Shown piece after piece: positions 38,767 through 52,350 of a DNA stretch of 64,000 nucleotides. The notes beneath the pieces are model-generated. The model was given only the letters and a program-made list of their open reading frames with translations, had not been told where the DNA came from and did no database searches. Location: positions 128,937,577 through 129,001,576 of the forward strand of contig NC_134365.1 of assembly GCF_035582795.1 (NCBI RefSeq), read 5' to 3'. Numbering within the stretch: position 1 is the first letter of the stretch; every line of letters begins with the position of its first letter. The stretch comes from Mycteria americana (Eukaryota > Chordata > Aves > Ciconiiformes > Ciconiidae). The position numbers were made by a program, and so were the translations under genes.

Positions 38767-41700
38767 AGAAAAAAAGAAAAGACTTGTATTTGATTGGATG
38801 GCTAATTCCAGACCAAGCTCAGGAAGGAGGCTACTTTTGCTAGTGAGAGTTTTCCCAATGCTTATGCACCTACCTCTATCCTGGTAACTCAATAATCATT
38901 CACTTATTAGGCAAAGTAGTACCTTTTACAACCCATCAGGGAGTAAATAAGGAACATTTGAACAATGCAATCCTGATTCTGCACTACTAAAGTCCATACG
39001 AGTTTTGCTGTCGACATCAGTGAGCATTAACATGCAGTTATATATTTCAGCAGCAGTACAGCCCCCCCATTCTTTGACTCAGTGAGACAGTTCAGTTTCC
39101 ATATAATCAAGAGTGCAAGGAACAACTGCTTTCCCTTCCCACTAAAATCTGTCATAAAAAATGACTGCATCAACAGCAGGCATTTGGTATAATGGAATTA
39201 AAGTCATCATGTTGCAAAACATTGTCATAGATTGATGCTTCTTGCCTTGACATCAAATGTTTTGGCTTTACTTCAACATTTTTGTATAAGGTAAGAATGC
39301 TTTGGTCTTGGGGTTTTTGTAGAAGCAGACTGCTATGCTGTGAAAATGCCCATGTCGTTAGAATGAATTACTTTGTGATAGGGTCAAATGCAGCTTTTAA
39401 AATGCAGACTGGGATTTCCTCTGTCTGTATAGTTCATATCTGAGGCCACAGGACTTGGTTATTTGAGCCTGCAAATTACAGCCTGCAAATGGGTCCTTCA
39501 TAAAATACAGTAATAACAATAAATGCATCATGGAGATGAACTAATTCAAAAGCAAACTTCCCTCCACTGTTTCATGAACAGCGAAGAAAACAAAAAAAAC
39601 TTGTTGAGGTTATTGAGTTACCAGGATATAGATGCATAAGCATCACTAGGGATTTATTGAGAAAATAGGGATTCTCACTATCGATGGTGAACATACATAT
39701 TTGAACCTTGTGATGGAGGATGACAGTACATATTCTACCTCCGAGTGATTGGGACTGACATTATACAACTTTATAGAGTCTCCACAATGTTTCACCTCAC
39801 TGTGAGGGACAATTCTATTTGAATAATTTCTAATACTAAGGCAAAAACTGTGTCATTGCAACTCCACATATGCAGACTTTAGAAAAAGAGTCAGTGGGGA
39901 CTGGGAATAGGATCTTTTTGTTGTTGTTGTTTTCATACCCCCCTAACCTTTCTTCCACAATTATTTCCCTTGTGTGGCTGGGCTGTGTCCCTGAGAGACT
40001 TCAACTTGTGATAGATTCTGAAACACCAAGGGGTTTGGAAACCTTTTCCTCCTTCTTTAATCCCCTGGATATGGGATAACCCTCCCCTGCCCTTACTCCT
40101 CTCCGGGGAACATAGACCCCACCACTAATCATGCATATGCTCTAGCACATCGTTGGGAGAAGAGGAAGGAATACCAGAGTGGTGAAAACGGGCTGGTTGT
40201 GCAGTGTTCTCTATAACTATGCCCTGACTCTGTGAATGGGAAAGAGCAGCTCTGGTAGAAGCAGAGGAGAGCTGTACAGCAGAGAAACAGACTGGAAATT
40301 TTTGTGCAGGCTGTGACAGGGTAGGACACAAAGCTAGTCTTGTGGCTACATGATAGCATGAGCGCCTAATAATTTTGATGTTGTTTGGTATTACACACAT
40401 TTAGATTGCCATAAAATCACAGAAACTATCTGTCACTTATCATTACTGCAAATGACTCTTATGTGCCCTGCCAGGTGAGGAAATTTGCCATAGGAGGAGT
40501 TTACTTCTGATTCTGACAGGGAAGGTCCATGTAGTCATAGTGAAGGAGGGCATCTGGACTGCTAGAACGATTTGTATGATCTGCAACCCCTTCCCTGACT
40601 ATGTCCCAGCTACCTCTGAGGAAATGAGCAGTGGTAAGACTGTGATCTGCGCTGGTTGTTCTGATGGGATGGATGTGTCTTACAAACTGTAAAAAAGCTG
40701 TAGACAAAAGGTAAGATGAAAAAAGTTGTAAAAAAGATGAATAATTTTGACCTGTTAATATATGTCTTTAAATTGTACCTCAAATATTAACCAAATACCT
40801 ATTTGGATAATTCCTCTTCCTGTTCAGTTTTTTATTTCCATGTGAGATCACTACATCTCCAGAATATCTTGAGTGAACTTGATGAAATTGTTCTGAAGAG
40901 GTGATGTGATATACATTTATGCTACCATGGTTTCATGTTTGTAATAAACATTGTACAAAGCAACCCCAGAATGATTATGCTCCGTACTGTTATGGAATCC
41001 ATTTCATGGTCATATTCTGTCCTTGCCACTGCTTTTCTCCGCAGAGCAGTGACCATGATATCCCAGGGGTAGAGAGTATGGGAGAATATAGTGCCACTTT
41101 GGGCACTTTGTATTGCCTTTTATGATACAGAAATCTTCAGAATAGGCCTTGGTTTCTTTAGATCACCATTCAGCAACAAGAAGACAAAGGGAAACAGTGC
41201 TCATTGAAAGAACAGAGTTCCTACTAATAGCCCAAAGAAACTTCACCAATCCTTGCTTAAAAAAAAAGAAAAAAGTATCACAACTCTTGTTGGTAGTATG
41301 AGAACATCTTGGTATCAGATTTATGTAAGATTCAAACTTCATATCACTGCTTCAGATTTACGTTGTCATAAATTAGAGCAGAACTTAGTCCTATATCTCT
41401 GTCTTTATTCCACAGAGCTCAGGGAGTTCTAGCTCACTGAAAGGTTTGGGTTTTTTTCTTTTTGTCTTGCACAGACCTCCTTTCATGCATTGCAATGTTC
41501 ATTTAGGGGCAAAATCCTCCTCTTCTTGCTAATGCTACATTATGAAAATTCCTTTCTTGATCTCTCTAGCTCACCAAATCTGCAGTTCATTTCAACTTTA
41601 AATTGAAATGTCACCATTTTCACCCTTTTGCTGTTACGATTTCCTTTAATTTTGCACAAGTACTTTACTTTAGGGGGAATTGTAGACCCCATCTGAATGG

Positions 41701-44700
41701 GAGATACAAATCCAAAGTTCAAATCACATCCCCTTTGGAAGGAGACACTGGAAACTTCAGATCCAAGTCTGAATTCCCAGCATCCTCAAGAACTTCTGCA
41801 AGTTAAAACCAAAATCTGGGTGCTTTTCACGTGTGTGTTTGTGTCTGGAGTTGTTAAGCAATAAATGACCTCAAGCTCAGCTACCATTCCTCCTTCTTTT
41901 ACAGAAAATATCAGCCAGTGATCTTGTTTCCGAAAAAGAGAGTTTTCATTAAGAGGTGCATGACCTACTCTTCACCCTGTCAAGGCACTTTATATGGAGA
42001 AGAGTTTAGGGACCATGCAGAAAAGGTTACCAATCCTGGTAACTCAAGGACTCAAGATGTATTAGGTAATTGAGACCAAACCCTGAATCAACCTTTGAAC
42101 ATTTATCTGTTTACTCAAATTGAATCTGAATGTTGAGCGTTCTGAAGTTCACTTGTCCCTGTTTATTTGAAAAATGGATTATGATAAATTACTGAGTCAT
42201 CACTAAGGGACAGGAAGAGTTCAGTGTGAGGCAAGCCAGCAAAATTCCACTGGAAATACTGTATAAATTATTGACCTCTAAAATTGTCACTTTGATATCA
42301 GTTGACAATGTCATTTTAATCAGAAGATCTGCTTTTGTGCTCTCTCTCTTTGCTGCCAGTTGTAAAGCTTTCTGACACCTATATATTTCCAGTAAGATTT
42401 ACTAGTCTGTATCTTCAGCAATAGGCAGAATTTGTACTGCACCTGGCTGGCATTTCTCTTAGGTTGTCAGCAGGGATCCCTATCTGTCTGGATAGAGTCA
42501 GTATAGAAAGAAATGTTTGATTTGATGGAGCTGTGAGAAAGCAGTTGAAGTACTTTCAAGGGAAGGAAAGGTGCAAACTCTATAGAGTGCTCACAGGTCC
42601 TGTGGCAGGAAATACTGCAATTCAAGTTGGAGAAGCAAATTCAATATATGTAATCAACTGTGATTTCTCCCTGATTACCTCAGGACTAATTAGGGAGTGT
42701 TTTTTACAGCTAATCAGAGGTATCTGGAAAGAAGTCATTTGCATAACTTCAAGTCAAATTATGTCATGAGGACAACTGAGCTAATGTAAACTGGCATTTA
42801 CTGTAAAATTAGCATGTATTGCATTCAAACAGGGAAACAAAGAAGCAATGGAAACCTGCCGACTAGAAACTAGGAAGAGCAGCATTAATTGATGGAGTGC
42901 AGAAGCTGTGCTACATGAAGCATATCAATGCATGAAGCACAAGGAATGTAAATATGCAAAGGCCAAAACATTTGCAGAAGGGGACTCATTTGACAAAATT
43001 GTGAATACCGTGGATTCTGCTGGCTGTCTAATTGTCACTTTGTCACTGCATTTTGTCATGGTTTGTAGTTTAATATTCCAGGGAAAAAATCCCTGTTTTC
43101 TCATTTACAGGGGACTGTTTTTTACTTAAAGTAAATCCAGTCTAAAATTAGCTTCTAATCCAGTATTACAGCAAGACTGGAAAAGACAACCATACATGCT
43201 TTTGTTTCTCCTTCAAAAACATGCAACGCACTGGAATTCCTATTCACCTATTTCTTCAAGAGAATAATTTTGAAGTCTATTTTTATCTCTCGCGATGTAG
43301 GGGAGGTTTTGGCTACCTCACTTCAGGCTGCCAGACTTTTTTGCCTGTCTCAAGCTGTAAATCTCACAGGTTTCCTATCTGGAAGCCCTGATCTGAGAAT
43401 GAGTTCCATGTGGCAAAGCACTGGAACATGTGATTTTTTACATGGGACCAAAGGTTCAAACATATCTGTCAACCTGGTGCTTCACTCAATAGGAAGAGGA
43501 TGTCTTTGTGAGCTCTGACATTCATCCACAATCCATTTTATGCAGAGCTAAGGCCTAAAGTTAGAATTGGACTTCTTATAAGGGCCTGACAGAGGATGGA
43601 TGTACAGACATTTGAGTTTAACTGAACTAAACCCATAAGGCAAATCCTCTCTTGCAGGAACTTTGAATGCTAATACCCATTATCAACCTTATGGAACAAC
43701 AGCAGTTCTAAGAATAAATTAAACTGGAGATTGATGATAGCTGTTAGGCAGGATCAACCAGTGACTAATTAATCCTTGAAGTTAAGACAGTGTCCCTCCA
43801 CAGTATGTACTTTTTCATAGGTCCAGATCTGTGTAACATTTTTCTTAACAAGGGTCACCCAGCTCATAAAGATTTAGTGCTTGGCATCTGGTATCAGTTT
43901 TGTTACAGATGGTATTTGGAAGATGCAGATTATCTGTCCAATCCCACACTGAGACAAAAGAGTCTCAGTGGTGAGGTTCTGGATCTCTGAAATGGTTTTT
44001 CAACTTCAGTGAAACTGATTCACAAGCATTTGGGTGATCAGTTGACTCCCATGTAGACTTGTTCACCAACATGGCTATTTTGTAATTACTTTTAGATTTC
44101 TTTGAAAAAAGTTAGCCCTTTTAATTTTAAAAGCTGGATTATTCTTTATATTTAAACACATGACATTTATGATCAAACACAATTTTAATATAGGTCATTC
44201 ATATACAGATTATATAATTTCCACCGCTTACTTAAATATGCATTTCATTTATTGTGAGTCCATGTATCGATTTTTGTTTGAAACTTTTTTTTAAGGAGGA
44301 CCTGACTGACATGGAAACCAGTAAACTCAGAAAGAAAATAACTGTTTGTATTCAGACCCTGACTAAATGTTTAATCCCTACCTGTGTCCAGATGCAGAAA
44401 TTGTATTTCTGCTTTTCTCTTTATCTGTCCCAAAAAAGCACATTCTCTTAGTGTGAGTTTGCATATTATATTTCCCTTTTTGTCTTTTCCCCCAGCAGCT
44501 TTCTTATAAGCACAAAAGCATGTGTACCTAACATCGCTAGGCCTAAGTTCGTTGCATGAAATTTGCTTTCTCACAGCATTTTTAAGAAAGTGTGAAGAAA
44601 GGCTAAAATGGAAAAGGCTATTCCTATCTTCCTGTTTGGTCAATGGGTTATTTCCCTCTGTTGAAAAAGTCTGAATTTGTACAAACACCTCCAAATAGCC

Positions 44701-47000
44701 GTTTCTACTTAAGGTTACCAAGCTAAAACCAATTGTTAGTTCAAATTTCTGCTTAAAACTGATTTCTTAAATTATGTACTCTTTCCAGTTTTCGCTGGAA
44801 AAAATTAAGAAAAACGGAGAGGTCCCAACTTCCACTTCATTATACTGCTTAGATAGCTGGGTAATCTTATTCAAGTCAGCTGAGATGCTTTAATCTAAAA
44901 TCACTTTAATAACCAGGCACTGATGCAAACTAATCAGATCCTGGATAGCAGAGAAAAGGGACTAGATATGTAAGACCACTAGGCCTTAAATTACTGAATG
45001 CTAGAAGATTGTGCCAGGGACAAGATCATGTTATGCTTTCCTGTTTTTTGCACTCTTTAAAGCATCTGCTGCTGGCCACTGTCCAAGAGTGGCCACTGAT
45101 TTGCACCTAATCTAATCCAACAGTGGTTGTGTGGTTGTAACTCAACCTCCTGCCTAGTAAAGGCACTAGGAGAAGCTGAGACCCTCAAAACAATCCTGGT
45201 GTGACTTGGAAAGATTTCTTCCAGTCTCTGCAATTCTCTGTCCTTTCTCTGCATGTGAGAAAGAAATTTGGATATTCAAAATTTATCTGTCTCTGTTACA
45301 GTCCTGTTCAGAGAAACTACTTTCTACAGTGTGTGCACTGCATACAGCCTTCTTTAAGACCTTAAGATACCTCCAGGCTGTGTTACACACAAAGATGCAG
45401 AAAACCTTCAAATCTTATTAAGACACAGCTTCTGGTTTGCTATTTACCTATTTTTACCTTCCGTTTTCACTCATTCCCTCCTATTTCAGCTACAGCCAAG
45501 CACTTTGACTCCATCTATGAGGACGGCAATTCCAGCTGCCTCTGCAGCTGCTGTCTTTGCTATTTCTTGGCCAGCCATCAGGGAATGACTCTTCCCTCCC
45601 TAAAGATGTGATACATTTCAGCCAGCTTCCACTTGAAAAGCAAAAGAAGCCATTTAAATACAGCATAAAGGCAGCTTCCAACCCCTGAATCTATAGAGCA
45701 AAACATTACCTCAAGCAGAGAGCTAACCACACGTTTGCTTTGAAGTCTAGTCAATATATTTATTTACTATTTTTAAGTTTCAGGTTTCAAGTCAGTGATT
45801 TTTTTTCACTTTCAGATCTGTTCCGAATGTCCATGCAGGCCTTAGCTAGATGACAGATCCTAGGAGAACTTTGCAGGTTCCAGATCCAGGTAGCTAGCAT
45901 GACAGCAGCTTGACACCATGGCACACATACCCCCACCTCTCTGCTCTCTAGTTTTCATGCAATGAAAACTCATGCATGCAGGCTGGCAGCAACCAGGATG
46001 CATGCAGCTGAGTACAATTAGTCTGCTTTGTGGATACAACTAAAAATGCAGCAAAATATAGCCAAATCTAAAGAAGAGTGAACATTATTATTAATGCAGT
46101 AGAAAATGGATAAGATTTGTTATCTTAATGGGAGCAAATAGAAAGTATGTGACCAAAACCTGGCCACAGCTGGCAGCACAATGCTAAATTATCTCGCCCC
46201 CATTAGGTTTGCCACTTGCAATTGCTTTTACCCAACACAGCAGAAAATGAGAGACAAGAACTGCATTCTAAATGTCTCATGGAAGAAAAATAATTTTTTT
46301 CCAAACCTTGTATAATACTACTTCACTCATTATTTAAAAGACACAGGTAACTTGAGTTACTGTCTTAAAATACATCTACAATGACAAATCAGAGCTGTGG
46401 GCTTTCTAGGCTGGGATGATGGCTTCATTTATGTTTTTATAAGATGGTGAACAAGATTCCACAGGTGCTAAAGATGTTTTGTCACCATTATTTCTTTGCT
46501 AAACTTACTAAAACATTTTAATGATCCAATACCACCACTACTCTATTGCTGAAATAAGCAGGGAACATTAGCTTAATGTTATTTTCATCATGAACTTAAT
46601 AGCTCTACCAAATTTAGAGGCTTTTTATACCAGCTTTTTCTTTGAGGAAAATAAAACAACATCATTAAAGTAGAGCATAAGTAAGGCACAGTTAGTGCCA
46701 ACAGTTATGAAGCTCATACTGATATTTCTTTTTCCCATTTCCTGCTAATTTGCCAGAACAGCTTTTGGCCTATCCATAAATAGGTCTATGATAAACCAGA
46801 CATTAAATTGGAACTAATTCCATAATTAGCACAGTTTCATAGTCGTATGTTTGCAAGACAGTCTTGGTTAACAAAAAAACCCCTAAAAAGCATCTATCGA
46901 CAGCTTAGGAAAACATGCATTCAGTAATCTAATATTTATAAAGCTATACATTAGAAAATAAAAATATAGGAAGCATTGGGATGGTAGAGCAAGCCTGTTG
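38767..47000. other. Unassigned non-coding DNA, regulatory-looking in places
   Basis: No gene, RNA or repeat family recognised. Two stretches (about 42630-43060 and 46080-46870) are AT-rich without being simple repeats and carry octamer or homeodomain-type words; they are described as findings. A small perfect hairpin lies at 45950-45970. Open frames are short and overlapping. Confidence 0.5.
45950..45970. repeat. Small perfect inverted repeat (9-bp arms, 3-nt loop)
   Basis: AGTTTTCAT at 45950-45958 and ATGAAAACT at 45962-45970 are exact reverse complements separated by GCA. It is followed by a cluster of ATGCATGCA words at 45971-46010. Arms this short are compatible with chance. Confidence 0.85.
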
Positions 47001-50000
47001 CCCCTGGGTTTAGTTCACAACCTGTTAAAACGCGTGTGCTGGTCGAGCTGCCAAATGGGCAGCCATATCACCTAACAGCCACATGAAAGCCGCTGCGAGG
47101 CTGGCTGCACAGGCAACTCTGCCTTCCCTGGCTGCTGCACGGCAGGGACAAAACAACCAGGCAGAGCTCTGCAGCTGACGTCTGCAGCACCCACAGACAC
47201 TGAGCTAGCTTCAAACTCTTGCATTTGGCAGAGCTGAAGAAGTTGAAGAAATCTATAATGGAGGAAACCAAACATATGCGATGCTCTAAAGATATGGGAT
47301 ATTCCTTCCTGATCCCTTAGTCAGAAGCTGTGAAATAGGAGATTTTATTACAGATACCACATTCTAGCTTTTTTAAGAGATTTCATCAGTTACCAAAACA
47401 CTCTCCAGCCTTTCTTTAAAATCCAGTAAGAGGATCTAACCTCAGCTCACACTTGTGACGTGTGACTTTTGCCAAGAAAAGAGGTGGAAGTTTTGTTTAT
47501 GTTGATCTTAAACCTATTGCTCTGCATTCAAGTGTCTCCTTTGTGTATAATTAAATTTTTAAGATAAAAAATGGTATTCATTTTCATGTTTGTGGTCCTC
47601 AGATTAAGGCTCCACTCCTGAAAATAGGTGTATGCAAATAAACTTTTGTGCTTATGCGGAGTGCCACTGTCTGAGGGGGCTTCCCACAAGGGAGTGATTG
47701 CTGGGTCAGGGCAAACTTAAAAGCCTGAAGTAGCTGTTTTCTACAAAGGCATGAGAAACATTTATGCTCAAGTCTAAAACACTATTGCAGTGCTGTAGCT
47801 TGAAACTCATCCTGTAGCAGTTTAAATTTTTGGAAATAATTCATATTTACTCCATATGTACCTGGAGCCTTGTCAAAAGCAGAAGACTGAAGAGGCCTTA
47901 GCCTCAAATCAATTGTGCAGACCATTTAGCTTATTCAATATTTAAAACATCTAGATTTTTAAGAAAGTGTAGCAAATCTTTAAATATATTGTGAGCATTG
48001 TCAGGCCTAATGTCCACTGACATGTAGAATTGTGACCTCTTCCAAAATGTTCATCTTTGGGCCTTGCAGTCATAGGACACCTAAGCAACACTGCTTATCA
48101 TTTTTTCACACAGGGCATATAAAACTGGTGAAAAAGCACACCATCACTTTCAAATTCTCTCTCTCTCAGCTGCTAGGCTTGGGCTGTTAACTGAATCATT
48201 GAACACATGTCTGAAAGAGCTAACTGGGCCCACTGACACTAGTGACTGAGAAAGAACATTGCATTTATTCCTTCTGTTGACATTTAATTGTCAATCTCAT
48301 CAGAACATCTTGCATTTGTTATCCATCCTGCTCTAGATTCCTTGATTTGCCTTTCAACAAGGTTGTCCCAAAGAGAATGTGGAAAAACCTAGGGGTGGCT
48401 TACTTAGCAGTGACCTCCTCAACAAATTTTGGGAAAGGAGTGGGAACTAACTTTGGGAAGGTGTGGCAGTGAGAGGTAACTTTGGAATGAGAGTCATGGA
48501 AAATTAGCATTGCTGACAGGATGAAGACTGTAGTTTTTTACAAGTAATTCTGGTTAAATCTCTTTGCATATAACCTGTAACAGTACTGTCAGGCTAGATC
48601 CTGCTCAGTGGAAGAATACTACACCCTGAGGTGTTTTGATACTTAAGACGGCATCTGAAATTTGCGTTTTCTTATGTGTTATATGGAAACTGTATGGTTA
48701 ACTATTGTTTCAGGGACTTCAACTGCTTTATATTCCTGTCTTCAGACCAAATGAGTGGAAGTCTCATTTCAAAGCTGAACAAAAAGTTTTGCAAATGCTT
48801 AAGCTTTCAGCTTTTTTTTTTTTCAAGAGGCAGTGGAAGGATGCCAAGAGACCGATCTTTGATCTGATCTTCAGATATGTGCCCAGGAATTTAGGGGCCA
48901 TGCTGAATTAAGCTAAGCATGGTCTGTCTCCTGAAAAAAAACTGGCTTTTTTTCCCTCTAAAGAAGGGTAAGGAGAAACTAAGGAAACAACATACTGAAG
49001 TTTTTTCAGAGAAGCTCTATTTTCGAGAAAAAAAAACCAATGGCAGACCAGATGTGGCACATTCCACAAGGTACACATATAGATTGTTGCACATATTGTA
49101 CCCAACACAAACTAACAACACCTGAAAATGTTATTGAGTTTGTAAGATAAGAGGCTAAGAAGTGCTACAATTAAGGTTAGCAGTGCAACTGTAGCTTAGC
49201 CCTTTTTCATGAATGCATGCTGATAAAGTTTTAATTACATACGCCTTTTTCTACTAGTGCCCTGAACCATCCAGGGCACAGAGTAACTAATCAATCTTTT
49301 TTTTTTCTTGGTTTTTTTTTTTTACCTTCATCTCTTAATATGTCCATATATCCCATATCCCATTACTTCAAATTAGTCAAACTGCACTGAAAACGAGATT
49401 ATAACTTTTTGCAGTGCTTATCATCACATCATCTAACTGCCTGAAAAAACAATCCCTGTATTTGCACAAAACATGCATGAGATTTGAATTTCTGCATTAC
49501 ACAGACACATTGAGGTAAGAATTTATACACTACTTTTAGATGAGCCACACTGTAGAAATTGATATTGCAGAGTATTTCATGTTGTATTTCAACTTTCGTT
49601 CAAAGCTTAGCACCCAGAGGCTTCAGTTGCAGCTGGGAAGGTTAAGCATTTCTGCACATTCAACCCATATAAAATCAAGCATAATGACTAGTCTTTGTGA
49701 AACAGTTGGTTAAGTGACTTGATTAGCACCAGAGAGGAACTCTGCAGCTGAGACAGGGCTAAAAGCCAGCTCTTCTGTTCAGCATTTGACTTCCTTGAGA
49801 ATGTCTTTGCTCCTCCTGAAATGTCCTGCTCTTTTATTTCAATAAAATTTTGCATAAAATAAGGCAGAAATCCCACACAGTTAGTCTATTTGTCCACTTC
49901 AAGGCTGCAGAACAGAAAAGATGTGTTAATAAGTATGGAAGCGTAAACCTGAAATGTGGCTTTCCTTAACTGGGGTGCTTGCATTTCCACAGTCTAAGTG

Positions 50001-52350
50001 TGTTTTTCTACATTGCTTTAAAAAGAAATCTTGGGGGGGAAAAAATCTATCACATAGTAGTTGTTGAGGCACCCCATGATCATCAGAAAGGCTGAGCTCT
50101 TTGGGACCACCACACCAGGTGGGCACAGTAACTGACAGCGGCGGTGGGTTATCCTCCTCTGCCCGTGCACAGGCAGTGAAAGGACTAAAGCAATTCCCTA
50201 GCAGTTCCTGGAGGCATTTCCTGGCAGGGAAGGGCATGGTGGGACAGCTGCACTGGGCAACACGCTCCAGACTCTGGAAAGGTTTGTGCCGTCTGGTCTG
50301 TTCACTCCAAACACAATTTCCTCTGCCTTGTTCACTCCACCTTAACACTCATCTTCCTTCTGTCCTTCCATCCACCGCTTTCCGAAGACTCTTCTTACCC
50401 AACCATTCCCAGTGTCCCCCCTTCCACCGCTCATTCAATCAACCTTACGCCCCAGACACTGGAGATGGGGAGTAGCGTCATCGAACTTTCCACATAAGCT
50501 ATGTGTATTTCTGTACTCAAACTGACCATCCTTTAAACTCACTTGAGAGAAATGTGCATCTATGGGACAAGATTTTTCTTATTTTAATGTAGGTAACTAG
50601 CTCAGACACTGTGTAACTGACCCTGGGTATCAGATCTTTGCTTTCATTCCCAGTCTCACTGTTTGCCCCAGTCCTGTAGCATGAGCTTCTTGACCAGCTG
50701 TCACTTTTCCAGCTCCTTATCCAGATCTCTATGCAGCAGTTTCCATACCCTATCTCAGGCTAGTGTTATTCATCAAGTGTATTGATTCTCCTTCTCCTCT
50801 TGTCTTCACCGTGATACTCCATCCTACTGTCTCTTAGTTGCTTTGCCAAGCCAATCTCTCCCTCAGCTCAGCCTGATCAGGGTACAGCGAGGGCTGGCTG
50901 TGGGGCAGGCTGAGGTGGGGAGCAGCAGGACAAGCCAGGGCAGGGACCTCCCCCAGTGACCCCATCCCAACATGCTTGGAGGAGGTGAGCAGAGCTGGGC
51001 TGGGGATGGTGACCAGGTCCTCACCTGGTACTGCTGCCCAGGATGAGGCAGAGGGTGCTTAGGTGGAGGCAAGCAGATGAGGCTCCTCACAGCTCAGCTG
51101 ATTTCACAGAAGTCAGATCCATATCAGAGCAGACCGTGAGCTCGGCCAGCCAGGCCCCTTTTGGACTGAGAGAGGTTGCCGGGGAGGATTGCATCGAGGG
51201 CCCTGTCTCTGATACCTTCTCCAGCCTTCCTTGACTGAATTTCTCCCTGGTTCTCCATGCAACTGTCACTTTCTGTTCCGTAAGATCTAACTCTATCAGT
51301 TAATGGACCTTTTTAGATTTAAAATCTATGAAGTGACAAACTCTCCAGTCTTGCAGTCCCATTGTGTCCTTTCTACTCAGACTTAGCTCCCTGTATCCAT
51401 CCCAGGTCCAATCTTCTCCTCCACTCTGTTCAAGTCTCAACCCAGCAGGTTCAAGTCTCAGTCCCTGTTCCTCACTCCCACCTTCCTTCTCCATTTTATT
51501 TCCTTTGGACCCTATCATTTCTAGCTGTGCTCCCCTTTGCAGTTAGATTTTGCAGCTCCTCACTTTCCCCTCCTCTGGCATGCTATCTGAGTCGTGTGAG
51601 GCACCAGGGCTGCAGGTGCTCCCCATGTTATTCGCTGCCATACAGACAGATCAGGGTTGTAAGCCAGAGTATTCCAAAGATCCTGTACATCCCCTGCACA
51701 AAGGTTTCCTTCCTGCGAAAAGCAGAAAATAAGCTCTGCTTCCCAGTCTTGCATCTGTTTCACCTCAGAACATGGCTGAGGCATGCACTGGGACCTGGGG
51801 AGCAATTACGGGTCCTGCAGTTTGTACTGATTTGAGGGAATGGAGGAGGGCAGCCTTCCTCTTCTCAGTTCTGCTGCCTGCAGCATCTTGGACCCATATT
51901 TGCAGAGAAAGTCCCACTTCAGTACCTCAAAGCTCCAGGCTGGAGAACCGCAGTCCAGGAAAATTGTTAAGAGGTTTTAGCCTTCAAGTCTCTACAAAGC
52001 ATATGGTACCTGATAACCCGGCACATTTTTGAGAACTCTCATATTGATAGTGCAAACCTAGGCCTTTCCTGCCCTCTTTGTCATCCAGCTGCAGCAAAGT
52101 GGAGGCATCCAGTCCTTTCAAAGTGCAGAATAAAATTTTCCTTAGCCTCATTCTCAGAAATAACTGAATTTGTGCTAGCTAAGACTTTCCAACGAAAAGG
52201 AAATGAAGCATGGGACAGACAATGGCATGGAAAATTTCAGTCCAAATGGTCAGGCAAAATCTTGAAGATTTAAATTAGAAGTACCAGGTAAAACAATGTA
52301 CCAGTAAAAAGGGCTAAAAGGCAGTACTAGACAACCTTTTAATGAACCTT
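47001..52350. other. Unassigned non-coding DNA, GC-richer than average
   Basis: GC-richer segments occur at about 47030-47220 and 50860-51240, and a pyrimidine-rich stretch lies at about 51360-51560. T runs are at 49297-49306 and 49312-49323. Open frames reach 157 codons (51362-51835) only because C/T-rich sequence has few stops; several frames on both strands are open together and none has a recognisable domain. The stretch 51700-52260 could be an old unrecognised interspersed repeat, but I cannot name it. Confidence 0.5.

Noticed and set aside
51362..51835. 157-codon open frame in C/T-rich DNA
   Set aside because: Pyrimidine-rich sequence contains few stop codons. Two other plus-strand frames and a minus-strand frame are open over the same bases.
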